DNA of 64,000 nt, from positions 806,001 through 870,000 of the forward strand of contig JAEPQB010000002.1 in the NCBI GenBank assembly GCA_017640725.1, read 5' to 3'. Position numbers and translations under genes: made by a program. The notes beneath the pieces were generated by a model. That model saw only the letters and a program-made list of their open reading frames with translations, made no database searches and was not told where the DNA came from. Origin of the DNA: Kordiimonadaceae bacterium. Its GTDB lineage: Bacteria; Pseudomonadota; Alphaproteobacteria; Sphingomonadales; Kordiimonadaceae. Shown one piece after another: positions 49,035 to 58,661 of this stretch; position 1 is the first letter of the stretch; the number at the start of each line of letters is the position of its first letter.

Positions 49035-50945
49035 ATGACCCACCCAGACCGTTCAGAGTTACCCACAAGCGCTGGCATTATCCGACTTCTGTCAGAGCGC
49101 ACCATCAACCGCATCGCTGCGGGTGAGGTGGTTGAGCGCCCGGCAAGCGCCGTGAAGGAGCTTGTGGAAAACGCGATCGACGCAGGCGCCACCAGCGTGG
49201 ACGTTGTGATGCGCGAGGGCGGGCGCGCGCTTATTCAAGTCAAAGACGATGGCTGCGGCATGAGCCCCGATGAGCTGGAGCTTTCCGTGGAGCGCCACGC
49301 CACCTCAAAACTCAGTGACGAGGATCTGGTGAACATCGGCTCGCTCGGCTTTAGGGGCGAAGCATTGGCCTCCATCGGGGCGGTATCGCACCTCTCCGTC
49401 ACTTCGCGCGCGTACGGCGCGGATGAGGCCTGGATGGTGCGCGTTGACGGTGGCCTGAAGTCAGAGATCATGCCAGCCGCCCTGTCTGCTGGCACTGTGA
49501 TTGAAGTGCGCGACCTCTTCTACGCCACACCGGCGCGGCTGAAGTTCCTCAAGACCAACCGCACGGAATATGGTCAGGCGTCCGATATCATGAAGCGCCT
49601 CGCGATGGCGCACCCGGAAGTGGCGTTCACGCTTTCGGACGGGGACCGCACCACTTTCCGCGCGCCGCACATGGGCACGCTTGCGGGTGACGCCCGACTT
49701 GAGCGGCTGGGCGCCATTCTGGGGCGCGAGTTCCGGGATAATGCGCTGGAGATTGACGCGGAGCGGGAGGGCCTGCGGCTCACCGGTTTTGCGGGGCTTC
49801 CCACCTATAACCGCGGCAATGCCATGCAGCAGTATCTGTTCGTGAACGGCCGCCCGGTGAAAGACAAATTGCTGACGGGCGCCGTCAGGGGCGCGTATCA
49901 GGATTATCTGGCGCGCGACCGACACCCGGCGCTCGCACTTTTCCTCGATGTGCCAGCCAGTTTTGTCGACGTGAATGTGCACCCGGCAAAAGCCGAAGTG
50001 CGCTTCAAGGATGCCGGGCTTGTGCGCGGGCTGATTGTCTCGTCGCTGCGGCATGCGCTCGCCGCTGCTGGCCACCGCGCATCCACAACGGTGGCGGATG
50101 CGGCGCTTGGTGCGCTCAAGCCACAAACGGGCACGCCTGCCATGCCCTGGACACGCACCACGGAAGGCAGACCAACCCTTCCGAGCGGGTTTCAGGATGT
50201 GGTGAACCAAATTTATGCGCCAGATCAGCCTGGGTTCAACCAACCGGGGTCTAACCAATCCGGGTTCGGCGAAGGCGAGCAAATGAGCTTTGAGACGCGC
50301 GGCGAAATGGCGGCCCCAAGCGCCCGCCCTATTGAAGCCCCTGCCCCCACCCAAGCAGATACAGACTATCCGCTTGGCACCGCGCGCGGCCAAGTGCATG
50401 CCACCTATATCGTCAGCCAAACCACGGATGGCCTTGTGATTGTCGATCAGCATGCCGCGCACGAGCGGCTCGTGTATGAGCGCATGAAAAAACAGATCGC
50501 TGCCACCGACGTGGCGCGGCAGGCGCTTCTCTTGCCTGAAGTTGTGGAGCTTGAAGAAGCCCCGGCGGAGCGCCTTGTCAAGCGTGCGGAAGAGCTGGCG
50601 TCCCTCGGCTTGATTGTCGAACCGTTCGGCGAAGGCGCGGTGATGGTGCGCGAGGTGCCAGCGATGCTGGGCAAGCTCGATGTAAAGGGCCTTGTGCGCG
50701 ACCTCGCGGACGAGATCACCGAGCTTGATGAAGCGTTATCGCTCAAGGAAAAGCTTGAGGATGTGTGCGGCACCATGGCCTGCCACGGCAGTGTGCGCGC
50801 CGGCCGCCGCCTGACGGTGGAAGAAATGAATGCCCTCCTGCGTGAGATGGAAGAAACACCGCACTCAGGCCAGTGCAACCATGGTCGCCCGACCTATGTT
50901 GAGCTTAAGCTTGCGGACATCGAAAAACTGTTTGGGCGGCGCTAG
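49035..50945 (+). CDS. mutL: DNA mismatch repair protein MutL
   Basis: 636 residues. The N-terminal GHKL ATPase has [33 protein letters not shown] and GFRGEAL. The C-terminal dimerisation domain carries the full endonuclease motif D471-Q-H-A-x2-E-x4-E, together with CHGSVRAG and CNHGRPT, so this MutL is the nicking type found in organisms lacking MutH. A poorly conserved linker (about 370-430) with proline/glutamine repeats joins the domains. It converges with, and overlaps by four bases, the following membrane-protein gene. Confidence 0.97.
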   Translation: MTHPDRSELPTSAGIIRLLSERTINRIAAGEVVERPASAVKELVENAIDAGATSVDVVMREGGRALIQVKDDGCGMSPDELELSVERHATSKLSDEDLVNIGSLGFRGEALASIGAVSHLSVTSRAYGADEAWMVRVDGGLKSEIMPAALSAGTVIEVRDLFYATPARLKFLKTNRTEYGQASDIMKRLAMAHPEVAFTLSDGDRTTFRAPHMGTLAGDARLERLGAILGREFRDNALEIDAEREGLRLTGFAGLPTYNRGNAMQQYLFVNGRPVKDKLLTGAVRGAYQDYLARDRHPALALFLDVPASFVDVNVHPAKAEVRFKDAGLVRGLIVSSLRHALAAAGHRASTTVADAALGALKPQTGTPAMPWTRTTEGRPTLPSGFQDVVNQIYAPDQPGFNQPGSNQSGFGEGEQMSFETRGEMAAPSARPIEAPAPTQADTDYPLGTARGQVHATYIVSQTTDGLVIVDQHAAHERLVYERMKKQIAATDVARQALLLPEVVELEEAPAERLVKRAEELASLGLIVEPFGEGAVMVREVPAMLGKLDVKGLVRDLADEITELDEALSLKEKLEDVCGTMACHGSVRAGRRLTVEEMNALLREMEETPHSGQCNHGRPTYVELKLADIEKLFGRR

Positions 50946-51370
50946 GCCAACATCATAACCGCCATCACCGCATTCGCGACCATCAGGGTAAAATCGATCA
51001 CAAAGATGCGCAGCATTACGCCTTTGAACACGCGCCAAAGCCCACCGCCTTTGCGGTTCTGGAGCGCCATGGGCACATTGCCCCAAAACTGGCTGCCGTG
51101 CGCAAGCGCGTTAAATACCAGCACCAAAGCCCACTGTTTCGGGGTTTCAAATCCGCCAACATTGAACACCAGGCCAACATTCAACAGTGATATCGCCAGA
51201 TTAAAGCCACCCAGGAATTTCCCGGATTCTTCAATAGCTGCATAAGCCGTATTGTCGCGGTGATCCCGGTTCGGCACCAGCACTTTGGCAAATATTCTGC
51301 GGCGCAGGTAAAAGGCCTCAAAGGCCATTCCAAACCAGATCGCATTTGCAATCAGCACAACTTCCAACAT
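50942..51370 (-). CDS. Membrane protein, unknown function, divergent from marR
   Basis: 142 residues from the ATG at 51370 (GGAAG about seven bases upstream; a longer frame is less likely). Four hydrophobic segments: near residues 3-20, 50-75, 82-100 and 118-140. Conserved-looking motifs are [14 protein letters not shown] and [18 protein letters not shown] do not recognise the family. The divergent MarR gene starts 112 bases away, so it is a candidate regulatory target. Convergent with mutL. Confidence 0.72.
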   Translation of the reverse strand: MLEVVLIANAIWFGMAFEAFYLRRRIFAKVLVPNRDHRDNTAYAAIEESGKFLGGFNLAISLLNVGLVFNVGGFETPKQWALVLVFNALAHGSQFWGNVPMALQNRKGGGLWRVFKGVMLRIFVIDFTLMVANAVMAVMMLA

Positions 51371-51442
51371 TGCCGAGCTTCCTTTCAACTGACTGACCAA
51401 ATGGCATTGGCCACTTGCTATTCTTCCACGAAAGGAAGACTA

Positions 51443-51481
51443 TTAGTTCAATGTTGAATTAAATAGTTCAAGGTTGAACTA
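51443..51481. promoter_or_regulatory. Tandem MarR-type operators
   Basis: TTAGTTCAA-TG-TTGAATTAA (51443-51462, one mismatch) and TAGTTCAA-GG-TTGAACTA (51464-51481, perfect) have centres exactly 20 bases apart. The second abuts the marR ATG and includes its AAGG ribosome site. Two helical turns of spacing would place two dimers on the same DNA face. Confidence 0.75.
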
Positions 51482-51910
51482 ATGTCAAAACCATTACGCG
51501 TTTTTCATCAGCTTCATATGGCGCACGGTGCCCTGTTTCGCGCCGCCGACCGGCACATGCGCGCCAGTGAAGGCATCACCACCGCTCATCAGGTAGTGCT
51601 GTTTACTTTGACCATTGAAGACGGGCTGCGGACCACCGAAGTGGCCAAACGGGCCGGGCACAGCAAATCCAGATTGACCGCTTTGGTCAACACGCTTGAG
51701 GATAAGAAATTACTTAAACGGCGGGTTTCAGAGAGGGATGGCAGGGTACATACCCTTCATATCACCAAGGCTGGCAGGGATTTGATCGAACGCCATAAAG
51801 CGCGCACAAAAGAGCTCAACGAGCAAATCCTCGCGCCGTTCAGCCCCGCCGAGCGCGAGGTGATTGGCTCATTTCTGAAGCATGTTCGAACTATGGGTGA
51901 TAAGAGCTGA
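51482..51910 (+). CDS. MarR-family transcriptional regulator
   Basis: 142 residues. A winged helix at about 30-100 with TAHQVVLFTLTIEDGLRTTEVAKRAGHSKSRLTALVNTLEDKKLLKRRVSERDGR, including the conserved DxRxxL-type wing. MarR proteins repress genes for stress, antibiotic or aromatic-compound handling and are released by small ligands. Autoregulation is strongly suggested by two palindromes that reach into its start. The divergent membrane protein may be a second target. Confidence 0.9.
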   Translation: MSKPLRVFHQLHMAHGALFRAADRHMRASEGITTAHQVVLFTLTIEDGLRTTEVAKRAGHSKSRLTALVNTLEDKKLLKRRVSERDGRVHTLHITKAGRDLIERHKARTKELNEQILAPFSPAEREVIGSFLKHVRTMGDKS

Positions 51911-51938
51911 GGCCAAGGACACCGAAAGTGCGAAAGCT

Positions 51939-52460
51939 CTAGTTTTTCGGTGGATCGAGCGTCACGCTCGCCACTTCAACGCTGCCCTCTAGCGTGGCGG
52001 TGCGGATGTCGCCCAAGCCTTCCACATTGATGGTATTGATCTGCTCTGGCCACAGATCGCGGAGCGCATCATGCCGGAACGTGAGTTCCTCAATGCCTTC
52101 CCGTACTGGTGTTTCCTGATAAACCCAAAAGAACCGACGTTCGATCTCAAAACCCACGGGTGTGAGCGGCAAAGGTGTCACACCGTCATCGGTCATGGCA
52201 AAGCGCTCGCTGACATAATCGGCGAACAGGCTCTGTGTTTCTGTCGATGAGATAATGTCGGCAGACTTACCAAAAATCTGACGCACCGCATGCTCTGCGT
52301 CATGCAGGTAAAAGCGGTGCATCACCTCAATATTGCCGGTGCGCGGATTAAAGAGCACCTTGGTGATCGCCGCCTTCTGCTGGTGGGCAATAGTGGGGGC
52401 CGAGGCCCCCATTAGAATTGCTGTTGCCAGAAGCCAAACTCTGAACAAGGCTTTTAGCAT
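51939..52460 (-). CDS. DUF6702-family exported protein
   Basis: 173 residues with a signal peptide (about 1-26, TIA-HQ). The mature domain is beta-rich: KVLFNPRTGNIEVMHRFYLHDAEHAV, then GFEIERRFFWVYQETPV and a final INVEGLGDIRTATLEG strand. It matches the DUF6702 pattern. Function is not established. Its ATG overlaps the stop of the M1 peptidase gene (TAATG), so it is translated after it and may be a partner. Confidence 0.75.
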   Translation of the reverse strand: MLKALFRVWLLATAILMGASAPTIAHQQKAAITKVLFNPRTGNIEVMHRFYLHDAEHAVRQIFGKSADIISSTETQSLFADYVSERFAMTDDGVTPLPLTPVGFEIERRFFWVYQETPVREGIEELTFRHDALRDLWPEQINTINVEGLGDIRTATLEGSVEVASVTLDPPKN

Positions 52461-54913
52461 TAGCGACCGTCTTCACCGTCTTTGGCATCGCCAGTTTTCA
52501 GCTTGGTCTTGCTGTCCTGCATGATGTCGCGGCGCACAAGGCCAGACCCGGACGGGTCTTTAAACGCTTCAACCCGGCTTGGGATAATGCGGCGCGGATA
52601 GTGGTTGTTTTCCACGTCCGTGTCTGCGGTTTCCCAGTAAGGGTCAACAACAACCTGCGTCAGCTCTTTGTCTGTCACAATCAGCTTCTTCACGGCGTCT
52701 GGCGTGCGGCGCCAGATTTCAGCCGGGATGTGCAGGTCTTCTGTGGTGCCGTCCGTAAAGGTCATTTGCAGGATGATTGGCATCACCAGACCGCCTTTGT
52801 TGGAGAAGTCGAGAATGTAATAATTCTTGTCTTCCGCAACCGCGCGTGTGAGCACGTCACGTTCCCAGTCCTTAAGGCCGTCCATGAAAGAGTTGTATTT
52901 GTTGCGCTCCTTGTTGGTGACAGTGAAACGATCATTTTCGTCGTAAAAATCGGTCACGTCAGGATTGAGCTCAACCCACAGCTTTTTGCCTTCGGCTTTG
53001 TTGCGCTCAACAAACAGGGACACTGGCTTGTCTTCCTCGACTTGGCGCAGGCGGGCATAATCGATGTCCGGGTCTTCTGTATCAAGGCGCAGCTTGTAGA
53101 CATGATCGAGTGAGATATCCACATGGTCTGTGCTGTAGAACCAACCGCGCCAGAACCAGTCGAGGTCCACGCCCGAGGCTTCTTCCATGGTGCGGAAAAA
53201 GTCTGACGGTGTTGGCCGCTTGAAGCGCCAGCGGTTTGCATACTCTTTGAAGGCAAAGTCAAATAGTTCACGGCCCAGGATTGTTTCGCGCAGGATATTA
53301 AGCGCCGCCGCTGGCTTGGTGTACGCGTTTGGCCCAATACGCCAGATGCTGTCTGACTGGGTCATGATCGGCACTTGGCGCTGTGATTTCATGTAACCGG
53401 TGATGTCACGTGGCTCTACGCCCCACGGGATGGTTGGGTCCCACTCGCGCCCGGCAACACCGTCCAGATAGCTGTTCAGGCCTTCGTCCATCCAGGTCCA
53501 TTGGCGCTCGTCAGAGTTCACTATCATTGGGAAATAATTGTGGCCAACTTCGTGGATCACCACGCCGATCAGGTAGCGTTTTTCAGCCTGACTGTAGGTG
53601 CGGCTGCCATCATCATTCAGCGTAGTGCGCGGGCCGTTGAAGGTGATCATGGGATATTCCATGCCGCCGACCGGGCCGTTTACCGACTGGGACACCGGGT
53701 ATGGGTAATCGAAGGAGAAGCGGCCATAGACTTCCATGGTATGCACCACGGCTTCGGTTGAATATTTCTTCCAAAGGTCGCCGCCTTCTTTGGGGTAGAA
53801 AGACATGGCCATCACAAACGGCTGCACGTCGCCGCCCTGGTTGTAGCCTTTGGCGTCCCACATGAACTTGCGTGATGAGGCCCAGGCGAAGTCCCGCACG
53901 TTTTCAGCCGCAAAGCGCCAGGTTTTCACTTCATCGGTGCCTTCGCGCTCATTCTCCAGCGCTTCTTCAGCGGTGACGATGAACACCGGGCGCTCGGCGT
54001 TGCGCGCCTCGTCCAGGCGGTTGCGCTGCTCGCGCGTCAGCACCTGATTGGCGTTTTGAAGCACACCCGTTGAGCTGACGATATGGTCAGCCGGCACGGT
54101 CATCTCGACTTCATAGTTGCCGAACTCAAGCGTGAATTCGCCGCGACCCAGGAACTCCTTGTTGGTCCAGGCTTCATAGTCTGTGTAAGCGTGCAGGCGT
54201 GGGAACCACTGCGCCAGCAGGAAAATATCATTACCGCCTTCGCGCTCGTCATCGGGGAAATGCTCGTACCCACCTCGCGCAGACACGGTGTTTTCGTCGA
54301 CCATGTTAAACGCAAAATCGAGGCTGAACTCGGTGCTGTCACCGGGTGCTAGTGGACTTGCGAGATCAATGCGCATGTTGGTGCCAACAATAACGAAATT
54401 CAGCGCCCTGCCGCGACCATCCACAACGTTGCTGATTTCATAGCCGAGCTCATGGTCGTCCATAAACTGCTGGCGGCGCAGCTCTGAGAAGCTAAGTTTC
54501 GCAGGTGCATTGCCACTCGCTGCGCGCGTTGCTGGGCCGCGGCGACCAATGCCAGCAAACGCCGTGGTTTTTTCGGCCATTGAATCGCGCTTGAACTTAT
54601 TTTGGTCCAACTGCAGCCACAGATACTTCAGCGTATCCGGGGAGTTGTTCTGGTATGTGACTGTTTCAGACGCCGTAATGCGGCGGTTGTTCTCGTCCAA
54701 AGCAACTTTGATGTCATAATCGACTTTTTGCTGCCAGTATTCGTGGCCGGGTTCACCGGCGGCGTTCCGGTAGACGTTGGCTGTTGGCAGCACTTCGTCC
54801 AGCTGGCGGAATTTGTCATCAAATTTTGCTTTGGTTTGCTTGACGGCGTCTGCTGTGGCAGCGCCTGACGCCAATGCAATCAGCGTCGAAAAGACAATCA
54901 AGCCCTTTTTCAT
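52460..54913 (-). CDS. Exported M1-family metallopeptidase
   Basis: 817 residues from the ATG at 54913, with AAGGGA seven bases upstream and a signal peptide (1-23, ATA-DA) directly after it. The gluzincin site H454-E-V-G-H-x18-E is intact (QWTWMDEGLNSY). The usual GAMEN exopeptidase motif is GGMEYP here, as in the divergent M1 group of large periplasmic peptidases. It most likely trims peptides in the periplasm or at the surface. The N-terminal ~200 residues are a beta-sandwich domain (KVDYDIKVALDENNRRITAS). Cotranscribed with the following DUF6702 gene. Confidence 0.9.
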   Translation of the reverse strand: MKKGLIVFSTLIALASGAATADAVKQTKAKFDDKFRQLDEVLPTANVYRNAAGEPGHEYWQQKVDYDIKVALDENNRRITASETVTYQNNSPDTLKYLWLQLDQNKFKRDSMAEKTTAFAGIGRRGPATRAASGNAPAKLSFSELRRQQFMDDHELGYEISNVVDGRGRALNFVIVGTNMRIDLASPLAPGDSTEFSLDFAFNMVDENTVSARGGYEHFPDDEREGGNDIFLLAQWFPRLHAYTDYEAWTNKEFLGRGEFTLEFGNYEVEMTVPADHIVSSTGVLQNANQVLTREQRNRLDEARNAERPVFIVTAEEALENEREGTDEVKTWRFAAENVRDFAWASSRKFMWDAKGYNQGGDVQPFVMAMSFYPKEGGDLWKKYSTEAVVHTMEVYGRFSFDYPYPVSQSVNGPVGGMEYPMITFNGPRTTLNDDGSRTYSQAEKRYLIGVVIHEVGHNYFPMIVNSDERQWTWMDEGLNSYLDGVAGREWDPTIPWGVEPRDITGYMKSQRQVPIMTQSDSIWRIGPNAYTKPAAALNILRETILGRELFDFAFKEYANRWRFKRPTPSDFFRTMEEASGVDLDWFWRGWFYSTDHVDISLDHVYKLRLDTEDPDIDYARLRQVEEDKPVSLFVERNKAEGKKLWVELNPDVTDFYDENDRFTVTNKERNKYNSFMDGLKDWERDVLTRAVAEDKNYYILDFSNKGGLVMPIILQMTFTDGTTEDLHIPAEIWRRTPDAVKKLIVTDKELTQVVVDPYWETADTDVENNHYPRRIIPSRVEAFKDPSGSGLVRRDIMQDSKTKLKTGDAKDGEDGR

Positions 54914-55117
54914 ACTCAGTCCCTTTAGTTTACAATGCCCCCGCGCGAACCGCGCGGCCTGCTTATCTTTGCCCACCGGTGCGCATGGCACATAGGGGCT
55001 CCACCCGTCTTTATCAAAGCGATAAATAGCCCCCAATGCAAGCCGAAGCGTGCAGGCGCCAGCGAGCGCACTTTATTGTGATACGTCAGATAAACTGACC
55101 TAGACTAAGGTCAAGCG

Positions 55118-56242
55118 CTATATCAAGCGGTTTCCGTCGACCCAAACGGCAGAAACATTGAGGTTTTTATCGAGCAGCACCATGTCTGCCCGCTGGCCAG
55201 GCGCGAGTGTGCCAAAGTCTGCATCAAAGCCCATAAAGCGTGCCGGCGTTCTGCTCGCCATTTCAACAGCATGCATGATGCCAAAACCAAGTGTTTCAGC
55301 GGCATAGCGAACGGCGGATGCCATATCGAGGTCGGAGCCTGCCAGCACGCCTTCTTTGGTGGCGCAGCGCCCGCCTTCTGCGACTATTGTTTCGCCGTAA
55401 AGCTCAAACCTTTCGTCCACCGCCCCGACAGTTGGCATGGCATCGGTCACCAGCATGGTGCGCGCTGGCCCCATTGTTTGGATGGCATGCTTGAGGCTCG
55501 CCGGATGCACATGATGCCCATCTGCTATTACGCCGGCGAAGGTGTCGGGGCTGTCAAATGCAGCCCCCACCACACCGGGGGCCCGGCTTTCAAAACCGGT
55601 CATGGCATTAAAGAGGTGCGTGAAGCCAGAAACACCCCAATCGACCGCTTGTTTCATCTGCTCATAGGTGGCTGCTGTATGACCTGCCGACAGGATAACC
55701 CCAGCATCAAGTAGCGCCTGCACAACTTCACCGTCGGCAAGTTCGGGTGCGAGTGTCAAAAGTGTGCGGCCATTTTTAAGGGAAGAGAGAAGCGGTACAT
55801 GCGAAAGCGTGATTTTTTGTAACTTTTTGGCGTCATGAACGCCTTTTTTGGCTGTGTTCAGGAACGGTCCTTCGAGGTGAATACCCATAATCCCGGGCAC
55901 GCCCTCGGTAATCGCGGTATCCACCGCCTTGATTGAGGCTTCGACTTTCTCAAGGTCATCGCTGATCAGCGTTGGCAGCATTCGGCTTGTACCGAATTTT
56001 CGATGCGCATCCGAAATGATTTTCAGGGTGTCCACCGATGGGTCATCGTTGAAAAGCGCGCCACCGCCGCCGTTGACCTGAACATCAAAAAAGCCGGGCA
56101 CCAGCGTGCCTTCAAACAGATCGCCAGAGGCGCCGGTTGGAGAGACCTCAACAATGCGGCCCTCCTGGAAACGTACAGCTGCAGCCTCGAGAAACTGACC
56201 TGCAACGAGAACCTGCTCTGCTGCTATCTGATTGATACTCAT
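55118..56242 (-). CDS. nagA: N-acetylglucosamine-6-phosphate deacetylase NagA
   Basis: 374 residues, the usual length. Amidohydrolase motifs are FDVQVNGGGG near the N-terminus, GIHLEGPFLNTAKKGVHD, the metal-ligand H in SAGHTAATYEQ and HLFNAMTGF, and the catalytic Asp in LVTDAMPTVG. It hydrolyses GlcNAc-6-P to GlcN-6-P and acetate. It is the last gene of a four-gene minus-strand operon: its start overlaps the end of the SIS gene by four bases. Downstream of it lies the M1 peptidase gene, separated by about 200 bases. Confidence 0.94.
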   Translation of the reverse strand: MSINQIAAEQVLVAGQFLEAAAVRFQEGRIVEVSPTGASGDLFEGTLVPGFFDVQVNGGGGALFNDDPSVDTLKIISDAHRKFGTSRMLPTLISDDLEKVEASIKAVDTAITEGVPGIMGIHLEGPFLNTAKKGVHDAKKLQKITLSHVPLLSSLKNGRTLLTLAPELADGEVVQALLDAGVILSAGHTAATYEQMKQAVDWGVSGFTHLFNAMTGFESRAPGVVGAAFDSPDTFAGVIADGHHVHPASLKHAIQTMGPARTMLVTDAMPTVGAVDERFELYGETIVAEGGRCATKEGVLAGSDLDMASAVRYAAETLGFGIMHAVEMASRTPARFMGFDADFGTLAPGQRADMVLLDKNLNVSAVWVDGNRLI

Positions 56243-57279
56243 AGCGTTTCCGTCACCTTCCGGAGCTGAGGCGGCTTGTCAGGATCATAGCCTCGCTCAA
56301 TCGAAAGTGCATTCACCATCGGATAAAAGGACTGGATCATGGTTATCGGGGCAAGCGCTGGATGTACATCATCAACTGTTGGCAAAACGGCCTTGGCTCC
56401 CTTGATATCCGCACCGACCGACAGCACCGAGGCCCCCGCTTCGACCGCCTGCTCGGCCGCCTCTAAAAAGCTAAGGCTCGCTGCGTTACTTGGCGCATAC
56501 ATCAGTATGGGAAAGCCATGTTTCACAAGCGCCATCGGCCCATGTCGCACTTCAGCGGCGCTGAAGGCTTCGGCGTGCAAGCCACTGGTTTCCTTGAACT
56601 TTAGCGCTGTTTCCTGCGCGATACCAAGCCCCAAACCACGAGCAACAACGTAAAAATTTGAGGCGTCTATCAGTGCCTGTTTTGCAGCTGACCAGTCCAA
56701 GCCGGCAGCCTGTTTGAGGTGCGCTGGCAAGTGCAATAGAGCCTCCTTGAGGGCTAAATCTTCCGCGAGTTCTGCTACCAAACTGGCAACCGCTGTAAGC
56801 GAGGCGATATAAGATTTGGTGGCGGCAATACTTGTTTCCGGCCCGGCCATCAGTGGCACCACATGATCGCAGACTTCCGCGAGTTTTGACCCGGTCGCGT
56901 TAACAAACGCTATGGTCATCGCACCCCCCGCGCCTGCCATCTCTGCAGACTTAATCAGATCAGGGCTGCCGCCAGACTGCGAGATAGCGACAAACAGCGC
57001 TCCGTCAAAATTCAGGGGCTGCTCGAAAACTGAACTCATGGAAGGCGCGTGGGAAACCACCGGGAGCCCGAGCTTTTTTTCTACCAGATACTTGGCGTAA
57101 GTGGCCGAGTGGTCGGAGCTACCACGCGCGCAAGTGACCACGAACCGGGGTCCAAAGTCCCGGATAGCTTGCACGACCGGCATGAGATTATCGCGGCGGG
57201 CGGCCAGAAACTCCGCAACGCGTTCAGGCGCTTCAAGGGCTTCCTTATGCATTTGTGTCTGGCTTGCAAGGTCGCTCAT
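56239..57279 (-). CDS. SIS-domain glucosamine-6-phosphate deaminase (NagB-II type)
   Basis: 346 residues with two SIS domains: CARGSSDHSATYAKYL and AISQSGGSPDLIKSAEMAG in the first, ARGLGLGIAQETALKFKETSGLHAEAFSAAEVRHGP in the second. It is the isomerase half of GlmS without the glutaminase domain. Such proteins next to nagA are NagB-II deaminases (first characterised in Shewanella), converting GlcN-6-P to fructose-6-P and ammonia and replacing unrelated NagB. Context with nagA supports this over AgaS. It starts six bases after the D-lactate-dehydrogenase-like gene and overlaps nagA by four. Confidence 0.9.
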   Translation of the reverse strand: MSDLASQTQMHKEALEAPERVAEFLAARRDNLMPVVQAIRDFGPRFVVTCARGSSDHSATYAKYLVEKKLGLPVVSHAPSMSSVFEQPLNFDGALFVAISQSGGSPDLIKSAEMAGAGGAMTIAFVNATGSKLAEVCDHVVPLMAGPETSIAATKSYIASLTAVASLVAELAEDLALKEALLHLPAHLKQAAGLDWSAAKQALIDASNFYVVARGLGLGIAQETALKFKETSGLHAEAFSAAEVRHGPMALVKHGFPILMYAPSNAASLSFLEAAEQAVEAGASVLSVGADIKGAKAVLPTVDDVHPALAPITMIQSFYPMVNALSIERGYDPDKPPQLRKVTETL

Positions 57280-57284
57280 AGCGG

Positions 57285-58661
57285 TCAGTCCACTACCACA
57301 CCTGAGTTCAACAAATGCTTGGGGTCAAACGTGTTTTTCAGTTGTTGCATCACTGCAATTTCGGCGGCACTGCGCGACTGCGAAAGCCATTCTTTCTTCT
57401 CAAAGCCAATGCCATGCTCAGCGGAAACCGACCCTTCATAGTTTGCAAGCGGCTCATAGATCGCGCGGTCTGAAAGCTCACGCGCCTCCGCATCATCCGT
57501 GTGGGCCTGCACAAAGAAATGCAGATTCCCGTCACCTATGTGGCCGAGTGTATAAATTTTCGCAGTCGGCAATAGCTTGGCCAATAAGGCTTCAACATCA
57601 GCCACATAAGCTTCCATCGACGTTATCGGCAAGCTGACGTCATAGAGAAAAACCGGTTTGACGGAAACGATCGCCTCAAAGTCATCACGAATGGCCCACA
57701 GGGCACTTCGCTCCGCTTCTGACTTTGGAATAACCGCGTCTTCAATGATGCCTTTTTCAAACGCCTGCTCCACCACTTCCATAAAGCGCTCATTGTCGCG
57801 TGCCGGGTCGCTGCCATCGCATTCAAACAGAATATAATGGCTGTGCTCGCGCCCCATTGGCGCTTTGTGCCAGCCATCTTCCGTAACACCGGCAAAATAG
57901 TTACCCCACATGGCTTCAAACGCTGACAGGCTGGCACCAACCGTCGATTTCAAATGATTGAGGAGCGCAGGAATAGCGGCAAAATTGGGTAGTGCGGCGA
58001 GCGCGGTGTTGCGTGTTGTTGCCTGGGGCTGAAGCCTCAGCACCACGCGGGTCACAATGCCCAGCGCGCCTTCTGTGCCAATGAACAACTGCTTGAGGTC
58101 AAAACCCGCATTGTTCTTGAGCATCTTGTTCATTGAGGAGAGTACCGTGCCATCCGGCAATACGGCCTCCAGGCCAAGAACAAGCGCGCGCGCCATGCCG
58201 TAGCGGATCACATTTATGCCACCCGCGTTGGTCGCAACATTGCCGCCAATTGTGCAGGATCCGCGCGCACCCAAATCCAGTGGCAGGAACATTCCCTCAG
58301 CAGCAACATCATTTTGAACGCTCTCAAGCACTGCCCCCGCCTGAACCGTTAGCGTGTGGGCAACAGTGTCAATGTCCTCAATCTGGTTCATGCGCTCCAT
58401 AGAGATGACAATATCCCCGCCATCGGACTGCGCGCCCTGCACACAGCCGGTCAAGCCACCATGGGTCACAACTGGCTGGTTTCGCTCATAGCAATGCTTC
58501 AAAACAGACGCTACTTCATCTGTTGTGCCGGGGCGCACGATGGCTTTGGCCTGCATTGGCGCCGCGTCCCAATAGCTGGTTGCGCGCGCGGACACATCAT
58601 CACCGGTCAGTACAGCGGCATCACCAAGTTCGCGCTTCAGTAAGGCAACAAGATCATCCAT
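57285..58661 (-). CDS. FAD-binding D-lactate/2-hydroxyacid dehydrogenase
   Basis: 458 residues from the ATG at 58661, preceded by a strong AGGAGG seven bases away. It is a VAO-type flavoprotein: FAD pyrophosphate loop VVTHGGLTGCVQGA, LDLGARGSCTIGGNVATNAGG, and the C-terminal metal site HIGDGNLH with SAEHGIGFEKK. This group oxidises D-lactate, D-2-hydroxyglutarate or glycolate. In this operon, directly after murQ (which releases D-lactate from MurNAc-6-P), D-lactate is the likely substrate, giving pyruvate. It overlaps murQ by eight bases, which couples the two genes. Confidence 0.88.
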   Translation of the reverse strand: MDDLVALLKRELGDAAVLTGDDVSARATSYWDAAPMQAKAIVRPGTTDEVASVLKHCYERNQPVVTHGGLTGCVQGAQSDGGDIVISMERMNQIEDIDTVAHTLTVQAGAVLESVQNDVAAEGMFLPLDLGARGSCTIGGNVATNAGGINVIRYGMARALVLGLEAVLPDGTVLSSMNKMLKNNAGFDLKQLFIGTEGALGIVTRVVLRLQPQATTRNTALAALPNFAAIPALLNHLKSTVGASLSAFEAMWGNYFAGVTEDGWHKAPMGREHSHYILFECDGSDPARDNERFMEVVEQAFEKGIIEDAVIPKSEAERSALWAIRDDFEAIVSVKPVFLYDVSLPITSMEAYVADVEALLAKLLPTAKIYTLGHIGDGNLHFFVQAHTDDAEARELSDRAIYEPLANYEGSVSAEHGIGFEKKEWLSQSRSAAEIAVMQQLKNTFDPKHLLNSGVVVD

